The notes beneath the pieces were generated by a model, which saw nothing but the letters and a program-made list of their open reading frames with translations, was not told where the DNA came from and made no database searches. This document shows, piece after piece, positions 51,669 through 60,642 of a stretch of 64,000 nt of DNA. Location of the stretch: assembly GCF_000060345.1 (NCBI RefSeq), contig NC_008571.1, forward strand, positions 3,104,501 to 3,168,500. Reading direction: 5' to 3'. This DNA is from Christiangramia forsetii KT0803. Its GTDB lineage: Bacteria > Bacteroidota > Bacteroidia > Flavobacteriales > Flavobacteriaceae. A program made the position numbers and the translations under genes. The first letter of the stretch is position 1. The number at the start of each line of letters is the position of its first letter.

Positions 51669-53102
51669 TTAATCTTTAAAATCTTCTGCATCCTTTACAT
51701 TTCTTAGTGTTCCATTTCTCATAACATGTGAAATAGATCTAAGATTTGAAATATCTTCTGAAGGATCTTCTTCTAAAATTATTAGATCAGCAATCTTACC
51801 AGATTCCAGTGTACCAAAATCCTCCAGCCTATCCATTGCCATTGCTCCATTTTTGGTTGCCATTATAATTAGATCTTTAGCTGAAATACCGGCCTGTTGC
51901 ATAGCTTCAATTTCGTCGTAATATGAGATTCCGTGAAGCGTTCCGGGATTTCCTGCATCTGTACCCACTACGATTGTTCCTCCCGCATCATAAACCATTT
52001 TTAGATTTGCTATCATGTTTTGCTTCTCCTTTTTAAGTCTTTTATCCATCATAGGTAATCTGCTTTTTAAAGCTTCAGCTCGCTCATCATTGAGAAACTT
52101 TCTAAAAGCTGAAGCATTTTGAAGCATGCTTCTTGTTTTTGAATCAACAACCGCATTAAGATCGCTTATTTCAAAATTCTGCTCAAAAAGGGCTTTATAG
52201 GTATTATAATAACCTCTCCCCACTACGATAGTAGGATTGTAAAGGGTTTTATTTGTTTTCATTAAACGAAGAAATTCTTCATCTATCAAAGTGTCACTCA
52301 CACTATGCACCAAAAGTTTAGCTCCCAGCTCCATAGCCATTTTGGCTTCCTTTAGATTTGTTGCATGAGCAATCATTTTATTATTCTGATTTTTAATCTC
52401 CTCTGCAACTCCTTTAATTTTATGAAGGAATTCTGGGTCGTCCGGTTTAAAACCCCAAATTTTAACACCCGTAGTACCGGCATTTGAATTTTCGATAACT
52501 GCATTCCTGCCTTGCTCTTCTGAACCCAGATGCACAAAAGTATTCTTGCCATTTACATTAAAAATTCCGATCAATTCTTCGGGAGCAGGAGTAATAAGTG
52601 GTCCGGCTGAAGCCGTATGGGGTGCAAGCGGATTATCATCGTTTATTTTCTGAAACTCAAGAGTCCAGATGTAATCTCCAACATCATATACTCCGGTTAT
52701 TCCAGACCGCAAATATGTCTGATAGTATCTTTCAGGATGATTTTTTTGATATTCTATCACATTTTCCAACGGAATAGTATCTCGAAGGTCTGCCGCATCC
52801 GGACGGGAATCAAAGAACCCGGTCTGGAAAAAATGCATATGTGCATCAATGAGACCCGGCATTATATATTTTCCGGAAACATCAATTATTTGCGCATTTT
52901 CAGGTATTCTCATCTCATTCGCACCTACACTACTAATTTTATTATTCTCAATCACTATAGTACCATTTTCAATACTCTTACCGTTTCCATCGAATATCGT
53001 TGCCCCCTTAAGAGCAATTGTAGACATCTCACTCTGAGCATTACTAATAGAAATAAAGAAAACTGAAAAAAATAAATAAATTAATAGTGCCTTGCTTTCC
53101 AT
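51669..53102 (-). CDS. exported amidohydrolase-family protein
   Basis: Metal-dependent hydrolase with a TIM-barrel fold. A signal peptide ends near residue 22 (SNAQS), so the enzyme is probably periplasmic. Metal ligands are visible in MPGLIDAHMHFF near residue 78 (HxH), in KMIAHATN near residue 243 and in GTDAGNPGTLHG near residue 380 (the final aspartate). It belongs to the imidazolonepropionase-like group, which includes prolidase-like peptidases. The substrate is unknown and the neighbours do not suggest one. At 477 residues it is complete. Confidence 0.87.
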   Translation of the reverse strand: MESKALLIYLFFSVFFISISNAQSEMSTIALKGATIFDGNGKSIENGTIVIENNKISSVGANEMRIPENAQIIDVSGKYIMPGLIDAHMHFFQTGFFDSRPDAADLRDTIPLENVIEYQKNHPERYYQTYLRSGITGVYDVGDYIWTLEFQKINDDNPLAPHTASAGPLITPAPEELIGIFNVNGKNTFVHLGSEEQGRNAVIENSNAGTTGVKIWGFKPDDPEFLHKIKGVAEEIKNQNNKMIAHATNLKEAKMAMELGAKLLVHSVSDTLIDEEFLRLMKTNKTLYNPTIVVGRGYYNTYKALFEQNFEISDLNAVVDSKTRSMLQNASAFRKFLNDERAEALKSRLPMMDKRLKKEKQNMIANLKMVYDAGGTIVVGTDAGNPGTLHGISYYDEIEAMQQAGISAKDLIIMATKNGAMAMDRLEDFGTLESGKIADLIILEEDPSEDISNLRSISHVMRNGTLRNVKDAEDFKD

Positions 53103-53340
53103 ATGATAAATATAAAATGTTCAGGTAATTTACAATTATATCTGATAGAAGCATCTGTACAAAAATGCATTTTTCATTCTATAAGAGTTACAGAAATTAT
53201 CACATAGACATTTACAGCACAGATGCTAATCATTAACATTATTTCACGAAAGTTTTTAAGATATTCCCAAATAACTTATGCTTAACAGATTATTCATTAT
53301 CAGTGAGTTAATTTTGAGTAACCAAAAAAATATGATAATT

Positions 53341-53880
53341 ATGAAAAATTTAAGCAAGTTGGGTCTATTGGTAATGTTTATTACATTAATTAGTTGTGGA
53401 CCCGGAAAAAGCGGAAGCGGAGATGTAGATGCTTTGATGTCGGATACCAGAGATGCTAAAGCTGCGATGATCCAGGCAGACAATAATTTACAGGAATTAT
53501 TTAGTACTTCTGCAGGTTATGCTATTTTTCCAAATGTTGGAAAAGGTGCCTATATTATTGGAGGAGCTTCCGGGAACGGTATTGTTTACGAAAAAGGTAC
53601 AATGGTAGGTTATTCTAATTTAAAGCAAGTAGATGTAGGACTTCAGGTAGGTGGAAAAGCTTATAGAGAGGTTCTATTTTTCAAAACTCAGGAAGCACTG
53701 AATGATTTTAAAGATGGTGAATATGAACTTTCAGGAAATGCTACCGCCGTAATTATTGAAAAAGGTAAATCAAAAACTATCAAGTTTGAAGATGGAATTG
53801 CAGTCGCTACAATGCCAAAAGCGGGAGCTATGGTTGGAGTATCAGTGGCCGGACAAAGATTCGGATATACTGCTAAGTAA
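53341..53880 (+). CDS. SYLF (Ysc84-like) lipid-binding domain lipoprotein
   Basis: A 179-residue lipoprotein with a lipobox ending LISCGPG near residue 18. The SYLF domain covers most of the rest, with YAIFPNVGKGAYIIGGASG near residue 60, and VGLQVGGKAYREVLFF, which are family signatures. SYLF proteins bind phospholipid in eukaryotes; the bacterial role is unclear. The start is placed at MKNLSK. A TAATTTTG -7-like element at 53309-53316 lies between this start and an upstream in-frame ATG at 53278, which supports the shorter form. Confidence 0.85.
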   Translation: MKNLSKLGLLVMFITLISCGPGKSGSGDVDALMSDTRDAKAAMIQADNNLQELFSTSAGYAIFPNVGKGAYIIGGASGNGIVYEKGTMVGYSNLKQVDVGLQVGGKAYREVLFFKTQEALNDFKDGEYELSGNATAVIIEKGKSKTIKFEDGIAVATMPKAGAMVGVSVAGQRFGYTAK

Positions 53881-53901
53881 ATGACAATTACAGAATAAAT
53901 T

Positions 53902-53931
53902 AAAGCCGACTATAAAATGTCGGCTTTTTTT
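53902..53931 (+). terminator. intrinsic terminator after the SYLF gene
   Basis: AAAGCCGAC / GTCGGCTTT, a 9-base-pair stem with an 8-base loop followed by more T on the plus strand. Confidence 0.85.
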
Positions 53932-53943
53932 GCGCTATAAATG

Positions 53944-53973
53944 AAAAAAGGCTTCACATTTCTGTGAAGCCTT
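53944..53973 (-). terminator. intrinsic terminator after initiator tRNA
   Basis: AAGGCTTCACA / TGTGAAGCCTT, a perfect 11-base-pair stem with a 4-base loop, followed on the minus strand by a T-run (53944-53949). It ends the tRNA transcript. Confidence 0.85.
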
Positions 53974-53984
53974 GTCTTTGCTAG

Positions 53985-54057
<73 letters not shown>

Positions 54058-54083
54058 ATGTAATTTCAATATCTTTTTTAAAA

Positions 54084-54151
54084 CTTCGGGTTATAATCCC
54101 GATGAGCGGATTTTATGTTGAGCTTGCCGAAGCATATTGCTCTATCCCGCG
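54084..54151 (-). pseudogene. remnant initiator-tRNA copy disrupted by a dispersed repeat
   Basis: On the minus strand it begins CGCGGGATAGAGCA exactly like the intact tRNA, then holds GCTTCGGCAAGCTCAACAT, a typical dispersed repeat, and resumes with GCTCATCGGGATTATAACCC, the anticodon arm with changes. The T arm and 3' acceptor strand are missing. It lies between the promoter and the intact tRNA. Confidence 0.75.
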
Positions 54152-54162
54152 ATATTGGACGG

Positions 54163-54195
54163 CAAATATACTATCATTTTTAGATATCTACCAAA
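54163..54195 (-). promoter_or_regulatory. promoter of the tRNA-fMet locus
   Basis: On the minus strand TATATTTG (54163-54170) matches the -7 consensus exactly and TTTG (54192-54195) lies 21 bases upstream as the -33 element. It sits 11 bases before the remnant tRNA copy, so the remnant is transcribed first and the intact tRNA second. Confidence 0.65.
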
Positions 54196-54208
54196 CTTTT
54201 TAAAGAAA

Positions 54209-54562
54209 TTATAATGAAATCCATTGAATGGCTTCTAAACGATCTTTTAGGTCATAAGTTCGAACATCAACATCTAGAAAAATATCTGACACATTCACAG
54301 CATTTTGGAACCAATTACTATCTGTTACAATAGCAATTTTATCAAAATGCTCCGAATTTGAATATTTAAACTTTATCCCCTTCATTAAAGCAGAAAATGT
54401 AATATGCCTGCCTTTTTCAAGCTCTATATAGACATTTACTTTTTCATGAATTTCGAGTTTCAACTTAATTCCAGCAATGATTTCGTCCAAAGTATCCTCT
54501 GTAAGATCCCGATCTACGATTAATCCAATTACGTGACCTGCTAGGTCAAAAGTTGACAACAT
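54209..54562 (-). CDS. SpoIIAA-like (STAS/SEC14-type) small protein
   Basis: A 117-residue cytosolic protein of the SpoIIAA-like group, a STAS/CRAL-TRIO-like fold. Family features are VDRDLTEDTLDEI near residue 16, VNVYIELEKG near residue 43, and KIAIVTDSNWFQNAV near residue 75. Proteins of this group are found in many bacteria and have no firm role; lipid or partner-protein binding has been suggested. It lies between the tRNA promoter and the small zinc-finger-like gene. Confidence 0.82.
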   Translation of the reverse strand: MLSTFDLAGHVIGLIVDRDLTEDTLDEIIAGIKLKLEIHEKVNVYIELEKGRHITFSALMKGIKFKYSNSEHFDKIAIVTDSNWFQNAVNVSDIFLDVDVRTYDLKDRLEAIQWISL

Positions 54563-54630
54563 ATTAGTTTTGTAGGGTGAAAAGTAAAGCTAACTAAATA
54601 TTTATTAGGCTTTCAACTTAATAAAGCTTT

Positions 54631-54813
54631 TTATTGCTCAATATCCGAAGCCCGGAATTCAACAAGTTCACTCTCTTCAAAAGCCACATGAAATTCAATT
54701 GGGCGACAACATACCTCACAATCTTCAATATAGGTCTGTCGCATAACAGAAGGGTCCAGAAGAACGGATATCTCTTCCCAGCAATAAGGACATTGAAAAA
54801 AATGTTCAAACAT
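54631..54813 (-). CDS. CPXCG-motif cysteine-rich small protein
   Basis: A 60-residue protein with CPYC at residues 8-11 and DCEVCCRP at residues 31-38, a probable four-cysteine zinc site. It matches the CPXCG-motif cysteine-rich family, whose function is unknown; here the usual glycine after the first cysteine pair is tryptophan. An overlapping frame of similar length lacks such motifs and is not real. It starts 3 bases before the end of the TolC-type gene. Confidence 0.85.
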   Translation of the reverse strand: MFEHFFQCPYCWEEISVLLDPSVMRQTYIEDCEVCCRPIEFHVAFEESELVEFRASDIEQ

Positions 54814-54816
54814 AAT

Positions 54817-56148
54817 TTACAACTCTACATTTAACAACTGACCAGTTAACTGAAGCAACTGAAGCTCTGCAAGCTTGGCGTCATATTTCGCCAGGTTTAA
54901 ACTAGTTCTCGCATCAAGAAGATTAATCTGTGCCTGTCTGAATTCTATAGAAGTAATTCGCCCCAATTTATATTGCTCCTGCGAACGATTAAAGTTATCC
55001 AGATTGGTTTTCACGTTCTCTTCCTGAACCTTGAAAATATAAAGCTTATTTTGATAATTTCCCAAAGCATTGGCAATATCCCTTTCAACTTCACTTTCTA
55101 TCTGTTCTTTTATAATCTCCTGGCTCTCATATCGAATTTTTGAATTCTGAATCTGAACTTTCCTGGTTCCTCCTTCAAAAATGCCCCATCTCAGGCTTAC
55201 CCCTGCCGCAAAACCATCAGTAGTAGTTGTAGACCCCGGAAAGAAAGCAGTAGCAGCACTACGATTTCTATTCCAGCCATAAGACCCTGTTAAATCCAGG
55301 CTAGGCAAATATCCTGATTTACTTATTTTGATATCGTAATCACTAATTTCCAGGTTTTGATCGATCTGAAGCAGAGAAACATTATTAGCTTCGGCCTCAT
55401 CAATAAAATTTTCAAGCTCCAGTTCTGAAACAAAATTAACCGTGGTATCTACTTCAAATTGGTTCTCACTTATCTCCCTGTCTATTAAAACATTGAGATC
55501 TCTCTTGGTATTCTTTAACTGCTGTTCAGTTTCAAGCAAAGCGATACTATCGTTATTGACATCTACACGGGCATTCAATACCACCAGGTTATTAGCCTGT
55601 CCATATTCAAACTGGTACTGAGCTCTGGTAACCCGATTCTTCGAGATCTCCAGGGTTTCCTCCAGTACATTGATATTTTCAGATAATCGCGCTATCTCAT
55701 AATACACGCTCATGATCTGCAAGACAGAGTTTTCGATGGTTTCCCGTGCCTGTAGCTGAGAAAGATCATATTGCTCTTTAAGGCTTTTATAATTATAGAA
55801 TCTCCCCAGACCATCAAACAGTGTATATCCAACATTGATAGAAGCGTTATAACGATTGCTTTCAATTCCTCGCTGATCTACGATTTCTCCTTCTTCCGGT
55901 TCTGTTAACCTGTCATTTAGATCATAATTTGCTCCGGCAAGACCTGTTAACGTAGGCAGATAACCAGAATTCCAAATACTCTGATTATTTTCAGCAATTT
56001 CAACCTGATTATCAGCAAGTTTTATATCAAAATTATTTTCTAACATCTGGGATATAACTTCCTGTTTACCAAGTTTTTCTTGTGCAAAGCACTGAAAACT
56101 ACTAAAAAGGACGACTGAAAAATAAAATATTAATTGTACTAATCTCAT
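54817..56148 (-). CDS. TolC-family outer-membrane efflux protein
   Basis: Outer-membrane channel of a tripartite efflux pump. A signal peptide ends near residue 22 (CFAQE). Two OEP repeats of coiled-coil helices and barrel strands fill the rest, with EIARLSENINVLEETLEI near residue 152 and the C-terminal SIEFRQAQINLLDARTSL near residue 395. At 443 residues it is complete. It follows the RND transporter gene by 6 bases in a three-gene operon with the order adaptor, RND pump, TolC. Confidence 0.93.
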   Translation of the reverse strand: MRLVQLIFYFSVVLFSSFQCFAQEKLGKQEVISQMLENNFDIKLADNQVEIAENNQSIWNSGYLPTLTGLAGANYDLNDRLTEPEEGEIVDQRGIESNRYNASINVGYTLFDGLGRFYNYKSLKEQYDLSQLQARETIENSVLQIMSVYYEIARLSENINVLEETLEISKNRVTRAQYQFEYGQANNLVVLNARVDVNNDSIALLETEQQLKNTKRDLNVLIDREISENQFEVDTTVNFVSELELENFIDEAEANNVSLLQIDQNLEISDYDIKISKSGYLPSLDLTGSYGWNRNRSAATAFFPGSTTTTDGFAAGVSLRWGIFEGGTRKVQIQNSKIRYESQEIIKEQIESEVERDIANALGNYQNKLYIFKVQEENVKTNLDNFNRSQEQYKLGRITSIEFRQAQINLLDARTSLNLAKYDAKLAELQLLQLTGQLLNVEL

Positions 56149-56154
56149 TAAAAC

Positions 56155-59100
56155 TTATTTATCATGAGGTTGATATCCGTTTCTTTCCTGACTCCCATTG
56201 GCCTCATTGAGTTCATTTTGGCGCTCTTCTTCCTCACGTTGCTCAATAATAGCACGTTCTACAGACTCTCTACTTACATCTTTTCCTGTTGCTAGCCATT
56301 TGGCTTTGATCTTGCCAGAATTAGTTAAAGAAAGGAGAAGTGGTAATACCAGCAAAGTTAAAAAGGTGGCTACAAAAATACCATAAGCAATAGAGATCGC
56401 CATTGGTTTTAAAAACTGTGCCTGTCGGCTTTTTTCAAGTAGTAGTGGTGCTATACCCGCAATGGTAGTTAATGATGTCAGGAATATAGCTCTAAAACGT
56501 GCCTTACCAGCTTCAATCAGGGCTTTTTCAAATCGCATCCCTTCTCGCAAATAACTATTGAATTTTCCTATAAGCACCAATCCGTCATTTACCATAATTC
56601 CAACCAAAGCAATGATCCCCAACAGAGACAAAATATTAACCGGAAAACCATGCAAATAATGACCCCAGGCAACCCCAATAATACTAAATGGAATCATTAC
56701 CATCAATAACAAAGGTTGACTATAACTTCTAAAAGTAAAGGCAATGACCGCATAAATTAGAAACAGGATAATAGGAAACACTTTTTGAGCTGAATTTGTC
56801 AACTTTTCTGCTTCACGGTTTTGACCTTCATACGAAACTGATACACTTGGATACTTAGACAAGATATCAGGCAATATATTTTCCTCTATATTGGCTATAG
56901 CATCCGTGGCGCTACCATCGGGATCCTCCATATCTGCCTCTACCTTAATTTCACGTAAACCTTCTAAATGGCTAATAGATTCTGTACCACGCCTAATGCT
57001 GTAACTGGCAATTTCTCCAAACGGCACCCTGTTTCCATCGGGGGTAACGATTCTCATATCATCAAGATCGTTAATAGACTCCCTATTACTGCGATCGTAT
57101 CTCACCCAAACCCTAATCTCATCCTGACCTCGCTGAAAACGTTGTGCCTGAAGACCAAAAAATCCTGCACGTACCTGGCTCATCACTCCGCTCAAATTGA
57201 GACCAAGCGCATAGGCATTCTCATTTAAATCAATTGTAATTTCTTTGATACCATCGGGATCAGTATCTGTCACATCCTTTAAGATTGGATTTTCATCCAT
57301 TGCCGATTTTAGTTCGACTTTTGCCTGCTCTAACTCATTCAGATTATTTCCTAATAACGACACCGAAACCGGTTTACCCCCAAAGTTTCCGCCAGAACCA
57401 AATGTAAGACGTTCCACCCCATAAACTTCACCCACTTCATCCCTAATAGCATTGGTGATCTCTGGCGATCCAAAATCACGTTCTTCCCCAGGTAAAAGGT
57501 TAACCCGAAGTGATGCCTTATTATTACCAGGACCTACCCGGCGAACAATATTTTTCACTACTTGTTGATTACCGGTTTGGCGTTCTGTAAAATCTTCATT
57601 TACACGCCAGGCAGCATCTTCCACCATAGAAATAATACTATCTGTTTTCTTAGGATTGGTACCTTCTGGCATTAATAGATCAATGCTTACTCGATCACTG
57701 GCAATACTAGGGAATAAGGTTACATTAACCACGCCTCCCATTAATGAACCTATAGTTAAAATAAGCAAGGTGATTAAGATGGAAAAGCTAAGAAACCGGT
57801 TTGCAACGGTTACCCTAATTATGGGTTCATAAATTTTATCACGCAGGTATTGCATCAAGCGATCACCATACACATTAAATTTCCTAAGTTTTAAAAAGAA
57901 TTTAGCAAGACCTTTCTTTTTTCGCTTTTCCTCTTCAGTCTCTCTTACCAGAGCCTTAGAATGTGCAATATGTGCTGGTAAAATAATTAAGGCTTCAATT
58001 AAAGATACTCCCAGAGTCAATATCACTACTACACTTACTTCGCCGAAGAATTGCCCTATACGGCTATCCAAAAATAAGAAGGTTGAAAAAGCAAGAATGG
58101 TAGTAATGATGGCAGATAGAATTGGTGGCAATACCTCCATAGTTCCGTCTATAGCAGCCTGCACCGGCTTCTTTCCTCTTTCATAATGCTGGTAGATATT
58201 TTCTGAAATTACAATACCATCATCCACCAAAATTCCGATCACGATTATCATCCCGAAAAGGGACAGTACATTAATAGTCACTCCAAACGAAGAGGCGAAA
58301 ATGAACATTCCCAAAAATGAAATAGGCAAACCAAAGGCAACCCAAAATGCTAAACGTGTATTCAGGAAAAAAGATAGGAATAACAACACAAGGATAATTC
58401 CTACAGCGCCATTTTCAATAAGCAGTTGTGTTCTCTGATTAAGGGTGATACTTCGATCATCCTCCACAATAATCTGCAGTGTATCGTTCTTTTGATTGAA
58501 CTCCTCTACATAGTTTCGCACTTTCTCTGCAGCAGAAACCAAATCTTCATTATTTGTGGTTGAAATATTAACACTCACCGCAACACGGCCATTGATGTAA
58601 GAGGCATTTGGAGTTTCGGAAAACCGGTCACGAATCGTGGCTACGTCATCTAAAGTGACGGTAGTCCCGTCAGGCTGTGATTTTACCACCAAATTGTTCA
58701 GCTCTTTCCCATAATAGGAACGATTGTCTGCACGGATCAAAAAATCTTCTTCCTGAGTTTTAATACTCCCGCCTGTAGTAAGGATATTAGCCTGAGAAAC
58801 TGCCTGAGCCACTTCGGCAAAACTAAGGTTATAGGCCAGAAGATCATTCTCGTTTACAGCGATCTCTATTTCTTCTTCCGGAAAGCCAGATAGTTCAATT
58901 TGCGACAAACCATCCATGGTACGCAAGTCATATTCAATCTGTCTTCCAATTTGTTTAAGTGTTGCAAGATCAACACCTTCTCCACTAACGAAAAAATCAA
59001 AGGTTTCACGAATGTTCTCCTGTTTGGCGACCACCAAAGGCTCCATACCAGTCGGGAAATTAGGAACACGATCTACCGCATTCTTAACCTCCGAAAGCAT

Positions 59101-59412
59101 CACGTCGATATCCTCATCGGCATCTATTTCTACGGTGATACTTCCCCCATTTTCTCTAGATACTGAAGTTACTCGCTCAACCCCTACCAGCCCTTTCAGA
59201 TTATCTTCGATCTTAAGAACGATCCCCTCTTCAATTTCTTCAGGTGCTGCCCCGGGATAGGCAATGTTGATATTTATGATTTCTGATTCAATCAGAGGAA
59301 AGAAAGACGACTGCATACGCAACATCCCTACAACCCCAAATATCACAAAAGCGATAATCATGATATTCACCGCTACGTGATACTTGATAAAGTAACTGAT
59401 AACCTTTCTCAT
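56155..59412 (-). CDS. RND-family efflux transporter (HAE1/AcrB-like)
   Basis: Proton-driven inner-membrane pump with twelve helices in two repeats, each followed by a large periplasmic loop. The proton-relay aspartate pair is in GILVDDGIVISENI near residue 393, and GIMVNDGLVLIGKFNS marks the second repeat. At 1085 residues it is slightly longer than AcrB because of the glutamate-rich C-terminal tail (about 1055-1085). The substrate cannot be told from sequence; the metal (CusA/HME) signature residues are not evident, so a drug or lipid type is likelier. It overlaps the adaptor gene by 4 bases. Confidence 0.93.
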   Translation of the reverse strand: MRKVISYFIKYHVAVNIMIIAFVIFGVVGMLRMQSSFFPLIESEIININIAYPGAAPEEIEEGIVLKIEDNLKGLVGVERVTSVSRENGGSITVEIDADEDIDVMLSEVKNAVDRVPNFPTGMEPLVVAKQENIRETFDFFVSGEGVDLATLKQIGRQIEYDLRTMDGLSQIELSGFPEEEIEIAVNENDLLAYNLSFAEVAQAVSQANILTTGGSIKTQEEDFLIRADNRSYYGKELNNLVVKSQPDGTTVTLDDVATIRDRFSETPNASYINGRVAVSVNISTTNNEDLVSAAEKVRNYVEEFNQKNDTLQIIVEDDRSITLNQRTQLLIENGAVGIILVLLFLSFFLNTRLAFWVAFGLPISFLGMFIFASSFGVTINVLSLFGMIIVIGILVDDGIVISENIYQHYERGKKPVQAAIDGTMEVLPPILSAIITTILAFSTFLFLDSRIGQFFGEVSVVVILTLGVSLIEALIILPAHIAHSKALVRETEEEKRKKKGLAKFFLKLRKFNVYGDRLMQYLRDKIYEPIIRVTVANRFLSFSILITLLILTIGSLMGGVVNVTLFPSIASDRVSIDLLMPEGTNPKKTDSIISMVEDAAWRVNEDFTERQTGNQQVVKNIVRRVGPGNNKASLRVNLLPGEERDFGSPEITNAIRDEVGEVYGVERLTFGSGGNFGGKPVSVSLLGNNLNELEQAKVELKSAMDENPILKDVTDTDPDGIKEITIDLNENAYALGLNLSGVMSQVRAGFFGLQAQRFQRGQDEIRVWVRYDRSNRESINDLDDMRIVTPDGNRVPFGEIASYSIRRGTESISHLEGLREIKVEADMEDPDGSATDAIANIEENILPDILSKYPSVSVSYEGQNREAEKLTNSAQKVFPIILFLIYAVIAFTFRSYSQPLLLMVMIPFSIIGVAWGHYLHGFPVNILSLLGIIALVGIMVNDGLVLIGKFNSYLREGMRFEKALIEAGKARFRAIFLTSLTTIAGIAPLLLEKSRQAQFLKPMAISIAYGIFVATFLTLLVLPLLLSLTNSGKIKAKWLATGKDVSRESVERAIIEQREEEERQNELNEANGSQERNGYQPHDK

Positions 59413-60584
59413 TCCTCGATGTTTTCAGTATCCTTATCTGGATTATCATTGTTACCGGATGTAGCACTTTCTTCTCCGGCTATTTTAACACGCATGCCAT
59501 TATATGCTCCAGAAACCTGTCTGGTTAAAATCACTTCTCCGTCTGGCACTCCTTTAATAACCACTCTCTTATCAGAAAAATATACGGGATTTACTTCTAT
59601 GCTTTTTAATATGGAATCGTTTACCGCAAAGATCTCGTTCCTATCATTCACGAGACTACGGTCTATTTCAATAGCATTCTCTTCTTCTTTGGCATCCAGG
59701 TTGGCTTGCAGATACATTCCTTCTTTTAAAGAGCTATTCTTCACTTCAATAAAAACATTTACCGTTTGTGTGGCCTGATCTATTTTCGCATTGACACGGC
59801 TCACCCTCCCTGAATAGGTCTTCGTTTCACTATTATTCGTGAGACTCACTTTTTCATCAATTTTTAAAAGATCGGCATATTCTTTAGCGATAGATACCTG
59901 AAGTTCATAAATATCCGGGTCGATGAATTCTCCCAGTTTTTGCCCATTTCTAATAAGCGTACCTTCTGTAACCAGCGCTTCTGTTAAAACTCCATCAAAT
60001 GCTGCAGTTATTCGGTATTTAACCAGGCGCTGTTCTAAATTCTTAATATTATAATAGGCAGTATTAATCCCTCTTCCATTAATAAAATAGCGCTCCTTAT
60101 CGTTTGCAGCTTCCGGTAATGGGGACACTGAACTGTTTACATCGAAGTTATTCAGATATTCCTGCCATTTTTCAAAAATCTCGGGATAATCTAATCTCAG
60201 ATCGGGCATAATCGCGGTAATTTGATTATAGAGATCACTTTTAGCCGACTGTACCGATGCCTCATATTCTGAAGCATCTATCTTTAGAAGCGTTTGACCA
60301 CGTTTATATGCCTGTCCAGGCTTAAAAGGTTTTGCACTATAACGAAACACTCCCTGTACTTCAGCATAAAGCTCCACACGCCTTTTGGCTACCAGATTAC
60401 CATTTGCCGGAATGTTAATTGAAACAGTTGAATTTTGAATGGTATCTACAAAAACCGTCTTAACAGTCTTTTTAGGTGTGGGCTTTGGCTGTTCTTTGCT
60501 GTCTATAATAGCATTTGCCGCAAAAACTGCAAATACAATGAGTAAGACACCTAAAACAGATAGAATTATTTTACGTTTATCCAT
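59409..60584 (-). CDS. HlyD/AcrA-family periplasmic adaptor of the RND pump
   Basis: Membrane-fusion protein that links the RND pump with the outer-membrane channel. One N-terminal hydrophobic anchor (about residues 7-27) is followed by barrel-sandwich strands (RRVELYAEVQGVFR near residue 70 and DGVLTEALVTEGTLIRNG near residue 200), a helical hairpin between them, and the beta-barrel and membrane-proximal domains. The acidic C-terminus (NDNPDKDTENIEE) is low complexity. It is the first gene of the efflux operon and overlaps the pump gene by 4 bases. Confidence 0.92.
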   Translation of the reverse strand: MDKRKIILSVLGVLLIVFAVFAANAIIDSKEQPKPTPKKTVKTVFVDTIQNSTVSINIPANGNLVAKRRVELYAEVQGVFRYSAKPFKPGQAYKRGQTLLKIDASEYEASVQSAKSDLYNQITAIMPDLRLDYPEIFEKWQEYLNNFDVNSSVSPLPEAANDKERYFINGRGINTAYYNIKNLEQRLVKYRITAAFDGVLTEALVTEGTLIRNGQKLGEFIDPDIYELQVSIAKEYADLLKIDEKVSLTNNSETKTYSGRVSRVNAKIDQATQTVNVFIEVKNSSLKEGMYLQANLDAKEEENAIEIDRSLVNDRNEIFAVNDSILKSIEVNPVYFSDKRVVIKGVPDGEVILTRQVSGAYNGMRVKIAGEESATSGNNDNPDKDTENIEE

Positions 60585-60642
60585 GGTAATACTAGGACTA
60601 TGAATAATCCTTATGGTTTAATTAAAATTAAAAAAAGTGTCT

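Noticed and set aside
52617-53066. 149-codon open frame antisense to the amidohydrolase
   Set aside because: It is opposite the conserved metal-binding N-terminal half of the enzyme and has no motif.
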